Assembly: GCA_013433145.1 (NCBI GenBank)
Contig: CM024173.1
Span: 6,508,322-6,572,321 of the forward strand
Length of the DNA: 64,000 nucleotides
Reading direction: 5' to 3'
Source of the DNA: Ascaris suum
Taxonomy: Eukaryota; Nematoda; Chromadorea; Rhabditida; Ascarididae
Shown here piece by piece: positions 54,081 to 64,000 of this stretch. The notes beneath the pieces are model-generated. The model was given only the letters and a program-made list of their open reading frames with translations. It was not told the origin of the DNA and did no database searches. Each line of letters starts with the position of its first letter. Positions within the stretch are counted from its first letter, which is position 1. Both the position numbers and the translations under genes were made by a program.

Positions 54081-54579
54081 CACGAAAAAGTCTATAAGTT
54101 TCTGCTCAGTTCACATCTCTTTTAATTGCTCTGTTCCTATATTTTTATTCCTTCGCATTTGTTTGGCGCTTTATACAGGAGGAAAGAATTTGTACGGATA
54201 TGTATGGGTATGAATAATGGCAGAAGAAAAACAGGTCTGAAATTGACAGCGTCTTATGCATAATTCAACAGGTAAAGTCACGATCATTAAACAGTTTTTC
54301 GACTTTTCTCGTGAAAATCTTCGCGATTAAAGACGAGCTAAGTTATATGAAACAATTCGTCAAGAACAAAAACAAAGATAAATTAAGGCGGCCTCTAAAT
54401 TGTGAACTCTTATCCCTTCATATCTCCGAAAGCAAGGTCGCCGCAAATGTAGAATACTGTTGGAAATAAACGACTGGACGAGATAAGAAATCCTATCCTG
54501 AAAGAAGTAACCGCTAGTCATTATTGAAGTAAACTAAGAAATCTCATCACAACTATTTCAAAAGAACTGAAAAAGAATG

Positions 54580-54800
54580 GATAAATGAGCAGTTCGAACG
54601 GCGCGTCGAGCAAGAAAAACAAGAAACTGATGAAGGAACTAAAGATCGAATAAGTTGTCAAATATGCGAAGTTTCTGCCGGAGAAATGCATAATAGTGTC
54701 AAATGCGCGAATTGCTTGAATGTGGCCCTCATCTTGGTGGATTGTGGTTGTTGCCACGAAGTCTGCACGAATAAAACAATGATGTTATGGATTTCAAAGG
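54580..54800 (+). mobile_element. Possible LINE ORF1 zinc-finger remnant
   Basis: A plus-strand frame reads NEQFERRVEQEKQETDEG, then SCQICEVSAGEMHNSVKCAN and CGCCHEVC. A charged helix followed by paired Cys motifs (CxxC, CxxC, CxxC) resembles the PHD-like finger of CR1-type ORF1 proteins. It lies between two LINE reverse transcriptase fragments on the same strand. A cellular gene fragment cannot be excluded. Confidence 0.35.
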
Positions 54801-55869
54801 TACGTCAAATGGGCAGACTGGTCGTAGTAACGACGCCATCAATTACGGTGATCCTCGGGGAAAAGAGAGCTCTCAGAATGACAAGATAAAAAGCCACAAG
54901 ATTTGGCCATTTCGCCCTGAATAAAGAAGGTGCACGAAGAAGTAGCAGAATATGGGACTATTACGAAGCTTATAAATCGTGCGGATTCTTGGTTGGTAAT
55001 AGTGAGGGGAAAAACGGTGGTGCGCCGTCGCATGAAGGGACTTGAATAGCAGGTGGCGCTGATGAGCTTATATAAAGCATTGGCGGGGGTGGACCCCCTT
55101 CAAACAGCTCACCAGAGAGACGTTAATTTCAAAAAGCAAAGAGGCTAAACTGATGGAAAACTTGTATCGCTCTTTGTTAAGCAAATGGGCGTGATCGTCG
55201 AGTTCACTAGAGACGTTACACGACATTTACCTGTTCTCCGTCGTGAAATAAGTTTGTTTAAACAACCTTCTTCTTTTGTTATTTTGAGACAACGTTAATG
55301 GGCCATTGAGAAATTCAATTGGTTTGCTGAATTTAAATCAACTAGGCTATTCGGCGATATGAGCCATATGGCCACACTTTGCAAAATCTGATGAGTTTTC
55401 CAAAAATCTTGCAACTTTCCCTTTTGGCAGTTATAGTTGTGGACAGAAGCATTCCTGTTTGCTAACAACAAGACCACTGAGTAGCCTTTCCGCTTTGTCC
55501 TAATTGATCGACATGAATGGCGAGACGCGAAGTTGAGATAAAGGAAAAGCAGTGCTGAAATGTTGAATTTCTATTGAGGAGCCGTTTAATTTTTCCGATG
55601 AATTTCTCTTTAGATTTCAGACAAGCAACTTTTGAAGATTCCTTCGATAGCAGCTCTCAATTTGCATTACGCTCGAGGCAACATTCTTTCCAATTAGAGA
55701 GGAAGGTGGCAGTGCGAAACGTCGTTCTCAAAAGATAAAACCAATCGCTCTCATCATCTGAACGATCTTGCCGTTTTATCACCTATATGGCTTAGCTGTC
55801 GACGTTTTGCTGCTGTCAGCTACTGATGTTAGTGTCTTTCCAAGTTTGCTACTCAGTGTATATTCCCTC

Positions 55870-56290
55870 TGCTATTGATTATATATGTAATCTTGGTGTT
55901 ATATTTGACTCACGTTTTCATTGAACACTGCGGTGCTCCTCCGCTGTCAAGAAATTATCTTCAATTGCAAATTGCATTCCCCGTGCCTTGCAGCGCAGGC
56001 CTCGAACATCACAGCAAAGCTTTCATTGCGCGCTGTTGGTCTAACCTGGAGTATTGCAGCCTCCCTTGGTCTCTCCTTATCTCGTTTCTGATATTGCATT
56101 GTTTGAAGATGTCTTGCTTCTAATGCGTTCGTTAATGTCTACTTGTTTTATGAGCTCGGCTATGTTGCTAATCTATAAATTGGAATCATTGCAACATCCG
56201 AAACCGAAATTCGATTTAACTATCTGCTTCAAGATATTGCTTGTTCTCTCTTTGATCCGGCTGTCGGCGGCTCTTTAAAGGATTTCTTGT
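55870..56290 (+). mobile_element. Second LINE fragment, reverse transcriptase C-terminal region
   Basis: In shifting plus-strand frames the region reads NLGVIFDSRFHFH, SAVKKLSSIANCI, VSDIALFEDV and LESLQHPKPKFDLTICFKIL. This is the post-palm region of the same LINE class as at 51780-54080 and 9060-10200. It is broken by frameshifts and is not a gene. It may be part of an element whose ORF1 remains lie at 54580-54800. Confidence 0.65.
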
Positions 56291-59200
56291 CGTTAACAGT
56301 ATAGATGTGAGTTTCATCTAGTCTAGAAAGTTTTACTAGAAACAGTGTCTGAAATAGCTTCCATTATTATGTTGTGTGCATCTGAAAGTATAGCAAAGGA
56401 GGATAATGCTGAAAGCTTATTGAGATGCCTTTTTGATATTCACTTTATTGCAAATCTCGTGCCTTGAATTTCTCAGTTGTTTATGTTTGTGACGATCGTT
56501 TCGCGTTGTATTTTCATATCTTCTGCAGTGAACTTTTTACGTAAACTGTACATTGGTCATTAGTGGTGCATATGTGTTTTTACCTTCTTGCTTCTTGGCA
56601 CTCTGCGATGATTTTATGCTTCTCACATCTACTAATGCAATTTTTTCAGTGTATGACCCGCTGAATGTGTGAATAAATTAATAAACAAAGGAGCTGGCAC
56701 TTCGTGCGTTTTTGCGCTCCTACCACCTGACTAACCATATGTTAGCAATAATTAATAAACTATAATCGCACTATCACATTCTCATCGACTGATAGCTCGC
56801 ACAAATTTACAACGAAAGATTCGTCTTTCGTGACTCTGTCGGTGGAAAATGAGTGTCAGAGCAGTGTGAAATTTAGAGAGTTCTTAGAATCTCTAAATGA
56901 TTGTAAAACTTTTCAATTTCGACTAATCAACATAGGCGGTGCTACAGGAAATCATTCTAAGACATACATTATATCCTCTAAATTTTATCACTCTATGCTC
57001 CTTGTTTTTTAAGTAGTTGAAACTCATGAATAGACAGGCACCGACACAAACATCCGCCCACATGTAATACTCCATTTTGCGGTCTGCAAATAGCGTTTTC
57101 CATAATGTTATAAAAGTTGCAACAACGGCTACTTTTTGTATTCAGATTGGATAGACACGTCACTCATTACTGCAAAAGCTTACTTTACTGGAAGCCATTC
57201 GAACGAGTAAGCTTGAAGGCAATACACATCGTGCTTTGGTTTATCCGCAACACTTCACTTCTTTTGCATCAGCTATTTCACTCTTTAATGCTAATGAAGT
57301 AGTGAAACATCAGAAAATTGGCGCTCAGTCAGAAAATTATCGGAAGTTGTGGCTTAGCTGGATGACTGTTATTTTAATTCGGAAAGGCTTCATGTGACAC
57401 TAAACTTTTATAACGTTTTTTCATTATTCCTTTAGCTCTGTCAATGGTTTATTTCAGTGGGTCTTCGGCACTCTCTCGAAAATATTGCTTGATCAATCTA
57501 AAAAGCGCAATTTGCAAAGTCTGATTTTGGAAGTTTCTGACGATGACATCAACGATTAACCATTCTCCGTCAGAACACCACTGCACATTTTGTGACGTTG
57601 CAATAAAACGAAGGAAATGTACAATAAGAGAACCACTACATTTATTCCCTTTCAAATAATCTCCGCTAAACTCGACAAACCACTCTCAGCGTATCAATAA
57701 TTACTAAATGCTTATCGTGAAAATATTTAAAAAGCAAAGATTTCGATCGAGTGTTTGTGCAGGTAGGAGCTTCCGTAGGGAGGCGTTTACTGGTGAACTT
57801 GCGAAGAGCACATCGGAAATGAATAAAATAATCGAAGAAATTCGATCCAAATCCGGCTTATAATGCTGTGCATTTGAGTGCAAATATTTGAGCCTTGTCG
57901 ATGCCGATTATTGAAAGGGGAACAGGATGCATCATCACCGATGAGTTTTCTGCAATTGTCTACCATAATGCATAAATCCGGACATTGCAGGTGAGTTTTT
58001 ACTTACTTAGCTACCTGGCTATTTGTATTCGGAGTGGCCTCAAGTATTCCGACTTAACGAAGCTAAAACGAAAAGAATAAATGTATTTTATGTCTACAGT
58101 AAAAGTAAAGAAGCTAGCGGAGCGGATGAGCGCTTTGTTTTATCTCTCAAAAGAGAAACATGCCAATGGATGCATGAGAACCCTATGAAGAGATGGGAAC
58201 GCGTTTTACCTCTCCTGTCATCCAGCGCTTACTCGGGGAGATATATTGCCGCTGTCCTGCCAGCCAACACTACCTCTTCAGAGTGGATTTAACCGACGGC
58301 TCAGAAGCCGTCGGGGCCTCACTTCTACAATGCTACACCTTATGGGACTTGCTTCCGTGATACTTCGCTTCTTCGACCGGACTCTATGACGATGGACTCC
58401 GACGACGTAGACACCCAACCGTTCGCTCTCAAACCGGATTCTTCAAGGATAGCTCGACGCTAATCAACGGTACAGTGCTCCATCCAAGGCTGCGCACTAC
58501 AAGCCCCCCTCACACGATTCCGTAACACAACCTCTCTCCGCTTTCCTCTCCTTTTCTATACAGTAAGCATTCAACATATTCGATGATGTGTTGCAACTCG
58601 ATTTCTCATTCCTATATCCCACATTTTCAACTTCAGCGCTAGGTTGTTGATTTCTTCAAATATTGTTTAGACATTGTTTGCAATAAACTTTTCTCATGAG
58701 CGTTATATATTCTTTTCCTTTTTGTTATCATAGTACGGAATGATGCCTATGAAGTTATAAGAAACACGGCACGACATTCATACTGCCTCTCTACGCTGGA
58801 GACTTCTTTAGCATAAGACTTAGAATACGAACTACTATCTTCAGAAATAAGTTCTCGTAGTTGTTGAGAGGTTGTATTCCGAAGTTCCATGATAGGTGCT
58901 CGCATTTGATTACTTCTAAGCTTTTATCACTCGCCATCCACATATTTCGACCGATACACTGCAACGATTTATCACTATTTTATTTTCCTTTTAGATAACG
59001 CCCCCAGTATATTATTTATTTGTGGCTAAACAAACGGTCAAACGATGTGATGATGAATCCCCACGAAAACTTGTTCGCATGTTGAGTTCACAAGCGATAC
59101 GAAAGCAGCAGAACTAAGCTTCGATTCGAGACCAATAAAAGCACTTGAGTTGTGTGTTTTGATACGCATGACGAGATCACACTTACTAAAATGAATGAAG

Positions 59201-59831
59201 TTCTTCGACTGGAAGTATTTAATCAGCATTTCTTGCTAATCAGCACATTCATTGCTGGAGAGTTCTATACCCTTAAGCGAATTTGCTTCACTTACCTTAC
59301 ATGCATTTACATTTATATACGTACCTGTATACCTGTCTATCCAGCAGTTTCACTCGAAAACCACTAAAGGAATTATGAATTGTGGTAGGTATGAGCTATA
59401 CTTGGGGCAGCCTCTTCCATAGTAATTGATTTTGGAAAATCAGCTTTGAAAGGAATTGTATGCAAACAAAGATGAAAAAAACTTACACTTATTTTGCATT
59501 AATCAGTTATTTACTCACTTTATATCGTTCAACCTACAGAAATCTTTATATGGGACATGTGCATACACAATCAGATTATTTGCAGTATTGTCTCGCATGT
59601 TTTACCCTCATTGACGTTGTGTGGAAATGGTTGGTCAGGTGAGCACTGCTAACAACGACTTGTTTCTTATTGCTTTCATCAGAACACTCAAAAAATGACT
59701 TTATTTACGAACCAACTTTCAGTAATTCATTTATCAAGTAGATTGCCATAAGTAGTGTGAATTTCTGGGTAGCAGGCTGTTTTTTTAATACTGAATTACA
59801 TGCGTAATCTTCACATGGCTTTATATTTCAG
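56291..59831. other. Region without a recognised gene
   Basis: Short ORFs at 56830-57012, 58023-58292 and 59152-59367 carry no motif I can name. The hairpin at 58293-58314 and an AATAAA at about 58683 are the only notable sites. Confidence 0.45.
58293..58314 (+). other. Perfect 9-bp hairpin with 4-nt loop
   Basis: CCGACGGCT, loop CAGA, AGCCGTCGG. The stem is GC-rich in AT-rich surroundings and directly follows the stop of a short ORF (58023-58292). It does not fit the histone mRNA stem-loop (loop and flanks differ), and no CTRR lies at the distance expected for a Helitron end. Role unknown. Confidence 0.6.
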
Positions 59832-60298
59832 CAACGGTCACTGAATCCCGTATCCACGTTAAGAGCTTTCAGGAGAAAATCCATAATGGAGCCACGTTTA
59901 TTAGGAGTGGTGTAGATATCTGTGTGGGAATATTCCACCCTGTTTACGCATCCACTGGAATAGTGCTGCATATTGTGGAAATCCTCGCCTGTATTAAACT
60001 CTCATCTGAATTCAACGGATTTCGATTCACTGCCCACCATTCGGCAGCTGACATCCTACTACTCCTTCAGTACGGTGTTTGGCAAGAAATTATCATTTTG
60101 ATGAGAAATGAAATCACTACACGTGCTCAACGAAAATCCGTCAATGTGCTCATAAATTTCACATGGTTCTTTGAAAGGATATCGCTTCCTCATCAGTGGA
60201 ACGCCATTGTGAAGAGCGACTGCACATGGAATGACTCTTTCAAAAGTTTGACAAGTGTGAAGATTTTATGGATGGGGACAGCGCCTATATTTTGAATG
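59832..60298 (+). pseudogene. Chemoreceptor-like (serpentine) open exon, probably a broken gene
   Basis: After an acceptor (TATATTTCAG, ending 59831) the frame is open for 155 codons. GVDICVGIFHPVYASTGIVL and HIVEILACIKLSSEF form a membrane helix and loop, followed by HHSAADILLLLQYGVWQEII as a second helix and VNVLINFTWFFERISLPHQW as a third. The pattern (Pro in TM1, ADILLL in TM2) is that of the srx/srt-like nematode chemoreceptors. A preceding candidate exon (59460-59637, ending IDVVWKWLV) does not match in phase. The remaining helices are absent downstream, so this is likely a gene fragment. Confidence 0.35.
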
Positions 60299-63057
60299 AA
60301 AAAGAGTGCACATGAGTGATCTTCAATATTATTTCGAATCGAAAGCTGAATGAAAAACGTTTGAAGGAGATAAGTGTATATGATTTTTCTCTTGTTATGA
60401 ATGTAGAGATAACATTATAGAAGATAAACGCATATGAGAACAGGTGCATCGAACAAATGTAGCTGTGTATTTAAATTGAGAGGTGTTTCAAGCAGAAAAT
60501 CCGCAACCACGCGATCGTTATCGCACCGCATCTACAGCAGCATAGATGCTGAACCTTCTAAGCCTATTTTTTAAAGCATGAAGAAGGCGCCTATGAAGAG
60601 TTTTCAGCAGTTGAAAGGAACGTTTGTTCGATTAGCCAGCTGTTTTACTATAAAAGTACCAGAAATGTTGTATGACTGATTTCCATATTTCGTTCAGTTC
60701 CCTTGTCATACTAAAGGGCATATTACCGAAAACATGCGCTGTCGGCAGGAAACTGAATCTGGAAGTTGGTGCATGAAGAAATGGCTTGTTACAAAAGATT
60801 TGCGGTCATGTCACGTGCATGATAGTTCGTCGGCCGATCAGTCATAGGAATAGATGGATAGGTTAGGTGGGTTTCATCCTTGTCCCGCTCTCGCTTCCTG
60901 TTTAGCAGTTTACGAGGCTTGCATTTGAACCATTTCAATTCAAAAATCTCTTAGCAGAGACCCCTGACGCTAAATCTGTCATTTTCTCTCGGCAAACTTC
61001 TTCAACTCCCGATCGTTTGCCAGCGTGGGTGGAAAGCAGTCACCGCGTATAGTATTCTTTGGATGTGCAGCAGCTCAGCATGGCTTGCTGGAAATATCGT
61101 TTTGTTCTCTTCACTCTGGATTTTGAGGACGGTTTGTTTGCTATCCTTTCTCTTTGACCGGTATCAGTGCACCGCCGCTTCATTGTTTTCACTGACGAAG
61201 TCTGTCGACTGCTCTGTGTCCTAACTAATCAACGATTGGAAATCGAACTGTATTTCTTATTGCATAGTTTTATCTGAAGAATCCCCAGGGCCTTTTATGA
61301 TCACTGGCACTTTTCCATTATGACCTTTTCCGGCATCCTAATTCTAACTCGACATGTAGGTCCTCATATTGCTACCTATCCGTGGATTTTTGCAACATTA
61401 TCCATTTCCAATCGTTGGCTCAGCTGTCGCTCCAACCCTTCCTTTTGGAAACTTGTCGACCTGTAAACATTCTCAAATAGCTCTCTTGAATGTTATCATT
61501 TGCGAGCGTGTTTTCACATGCTTTATCACTCCTCCTTTCAGGTCGTAGTTACCGTCTTTTGGTGTTTCTGTCATTCAAAGTGCAACACATCTGAAATGAG
61601 GGCTCTGAATCAACCCAACAATCATTTTCCTCGTTTGGACTTTTCCGAAAAGGTGTTCACTCAGAGGACAGCGGTAGAGCAGCAAATGCTGAAAGATAGG
61701 CTCTTCGAGGCACATTCTGAAATTGTTGAATACGAAGGCTAGAGGTGCTTCTTGAAGAAGGTACTTAATTTGAGTGGAATAAAGCCGTTAAAATTTTCCG
61801 ACCTAGTTGTGCCAGATGTTCCCACTAAATTGTTGCTCTCATCTACAGATCGAGAGGAATAGAAGTAGATATGTGATTTTAGGTGGTCAAGCAGCTATCG
61901 ATCAATGGTGGTGACGCTTACTCGACTGCTCAGTATTATCGCTGCAATGAGATTTTTGCAGACGAGCATATCCACTTCAAATCTTATTTGCCTCGGTGAT
62001 TGAGTAATCGGTCTTGCACAGCCTTACCTGGTCACGCTTTTCCCATCGTATAAATGTAATACTATTTAATGCAACAATTTCGCTTTTTTACTTTCTTCTC
62101 CAATAAAACAACACATCGATGTGTCGTTATTCCTGCACACAGTCTTTTGGTGAACAACAATTTGTGTAGGTAGAAAAGGAACTATTAATAGCTTCAGTGC
62201 AGATTAATCCAAAAAAGCACTTTATTGTTTACTGGTGGATTTCTGTTGTTAAAAATGCCTGTGGCAATTTTTGGTGATCAGAAAGGTTTTACTGAATAAC
62301 GAGTGCCGATGATATCATGCATTCGTGAATACTGAAATGTTTTTAAAATTTGCACGAGATTTATTGCATAAAGAATGGGCTGAAATAGAAATGATTTTTA
62401 AGCGTTATTCGCACCTAGTGCAGAATATGATGTGGGTGAGCTGCATATTCTATAGACAAATTCATTGAATATAAGGAATAAATGCAAATTGACGTATTGA
62501 AATTTTGCCGCAAACATCCACAACGATATCCATATGTTTGTTTCAGTTCGTAAAGATCCAAATTCTGTCTCAGTAACGGTATAAGGATTGTGCAAATAAA
62601 GCAACATACATTGATCAACGCAGCTAAGCAAAACCGTTCTTATTAGGCAGCCGAATTATCTAATAGGTTTCGAGTTGCCATGTTGTGTGGCAGTGATGAA
62701 GGCAATGATGAGAGGAGATACTGCTACGGAGATTTGTTGGAAAGGTGCTACTATGCAGGTTCCTGGGCATTGAGTTTGATGCTCACAAAGACGGTACATG
62801 TCCCCTTCCTTGGAATTTTTGTTGTTTTGAACCGATAACTTTTCCTTCTAGTTCATGCGAGGTCCTTTTACGTGCAAAGGTTGTCGCCCTCTCCCTCGCG
62901 TCTGCCACTGCTGCGCGAGATCAAACGGATATGTCCCTAAGTGACAGAGATTATTGAAGTCGTTTGTTTGGCTTTCTGCGAGGACCTAGTGGTTGTAGTT
63001 TCAGGTGTAACTGATTAATTACCTGTTATAGCACTTTCTAATGAAACAAAGTTACAG
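60299..63057. other. Region without a recognised gene
   Basis: A frame at 61500-61742 ends FTQRTAVEQQMLKDRLFEAH-SEIVEYEG after an acceptor-like TCCTTTCAG (to 61543) and could be an exon or transposon debris. The next 250 bases (IKPLKFSDLVVPDVPTKLLL) are also protein-like after one stop. No family was recognised. Confidence 0.35.
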
Positions 63058-63333
63058 GCATTCAGGCATATACTTCAACGCCGCTGGTTATGGTTTGATC
63101 GGCGACTGGGCAGCATACTCAGTGAATGGCACTCAAACATGTTATTACCTCCTCAGTGGATTCACATTGCTCTCGAACCTTTTCTATACATTGCTATTAT
63201 TATTGCATTGATCCGTTTAGTGAAACGGCGTCAAAGCAACGAAACGTGCCAGCAACAGGTCTCATCAGCACATAAGTCACTGCTCGATGAATTGTTACCA
63301 CATAATCTATATTCGTACGCCCATTACTAGATG
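63058..63333 (+). pseudogene. Second membrane-helix exon, possibly a related receptor fragment
   Basis: After a weak acceptor (AGTTACAG) the frame is open to a stop at 63331-63333. It reads RWLWFDRRLGSILSEWHSN, LLPPQWIHIALEPFLYIAII and ALIRLVKRRQSNETCQQQ: a basic loop, a hydrophobic helix, then a basic and polar tail. The LPPQW...I phrase echoes LPHQWNAI in the exon at 59832-60298, but the relationship rests on few residues. No neighbouring exon could be joined. Confidence 0.25.
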
Positions 63334-64000
63334 ACTGCAGCTGAAACTCCACAGTCGCTTCCTTTGCTAAATGTTGGCTGTGGGGTGATACAAGTCGACA
63401 CGTCAATTTTAATTTTTCTTGAGCTTGAATTTCACTCACCTCATTAGTTTTGACCACTGATGTTGTTCCATCGCTTCAATGCTACGATGGCTTGCAATGG
63501 TCCGTTGCATTAATCGACAGACGTGCATAATATTTGATTGTTTTAATTTGTTAATTCTGTTTAAGATCTCAGCTAGTAAATGCAAATACAGGGATATGGA
63601 GAAAGCAAAAGTTGAAATGTCAGTGAAATTTCACTGCAATAAGAAAATCTAATTGAAGCTCCCTTATTGAAAATTGTCTTGCAGCAAAAAAGACGAAACA
63701 TGCAAATCAAAACGAATCAGCGATTTTCAGGGCAGTTTTCTGTTTTGCACCCCTTTTCCTTTTTTATTGAAATTCTTTAACCGATCAGACAATTTGCAAT
63801 TACTGCAGCCGCGTCTCCTCTTTCGCCTTTCTCAAGTCATTCCCCCAGTGTGTTGGCCGATATCCACTTTCTATATTTACATATATTATGCAGAACTTAT
63901 GAGGGCGACTCAGTTAAATATAAATTTGTTGTTCTTTCGAGAATTTTGACAAATAAAGAAAATAAAAATACGTTGTTCTTGTCGAAGGAATTAATTTCGG
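63334..64000. other. Right edge, no gene recognised
   Basis: AT-rich sequence with short frames only (63674-63949 on plus). An AATAAA occurs near 63952 but no gene can be assigned to it. Confidence 0.4.

Noticed and set aside
58293..58314. Hairpin as a replication-type histone mRNA 3' end
   Set aside because: Loop and flanks do not match the histone element, and H2A.Z, a polyadenylated variant, is 10 kb away.

Overview
This looks like eukaryotic nuclear DNA from a nematode, most likely a clade V (strongylid-type) worm. The genes are split by many introns, from about 60 nt to over 2 kb, with GT..AG borders and T-rich acceptors. Several start codons sit 9-25 nt behind a good acceptor, as expected for spliced-leader trans-splicing. 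One degenerate exon resembles nematode chemoreceptors, and the genes spliced here by eye read like nematode orthologues. All exon models were built by hand from splice sites, phase and family similarity. I found no tRNA, rRNA, CRISPR array or operon I can defend.

Layout. (1) 35-6827 and 12146-18412, minus strand: two tandem, complete, eight-exon paralogues of a mitochondrial enoyl-CoA hydratase (AUH/ECHDC2 type) with identical intron phases. A degenerate non-LTR retrotransposon (about 9060-10200) lies between them, and a dead mariner transposase lies inside the largest intron of the second copy. (2) 18761-18980: a pure (AT)110 tract, then about 5 kb with no gene I can see. (3) 24190-40880, minus strand: a 22-exon gene for the cohesin-release factor WAPL (about 906 aa), carrying a second dead mariner in an intron. 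(4) 45683-48135, plus strand: histone variant H2A.Z in three exons, divergent from WAPL, with an apparent one-base frameshift near its C-terminus. (5) 49174-49957, minus strand: the last four exons of a gene I do not recognise, tail to tail with H2A.Z. (6) 50394-64000: a second pure AT tract, a block of relict LINE sequence (51780-56290), and two chemoreceptor-like open exons near 60 kb and 63 kb.

Functionally the window holds one metabolic pair (fatty acid or leucine catabolism in mitochondria) and two chromatin genes, WAPL (cohesin unloading) and H2A.Z (nucleosome variant). From memory, the C. elegans orthologues wapl-1 and htz-1 lie on the same cosmid, so their neighbourhood here may be ancestral. 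No clearly new biological system is visible. The most useful leads are the H2A.Z frameshift, the diverged hydratase pair, the 16-nt WAPL microexon and the unassigned gene at 49-50 kb.
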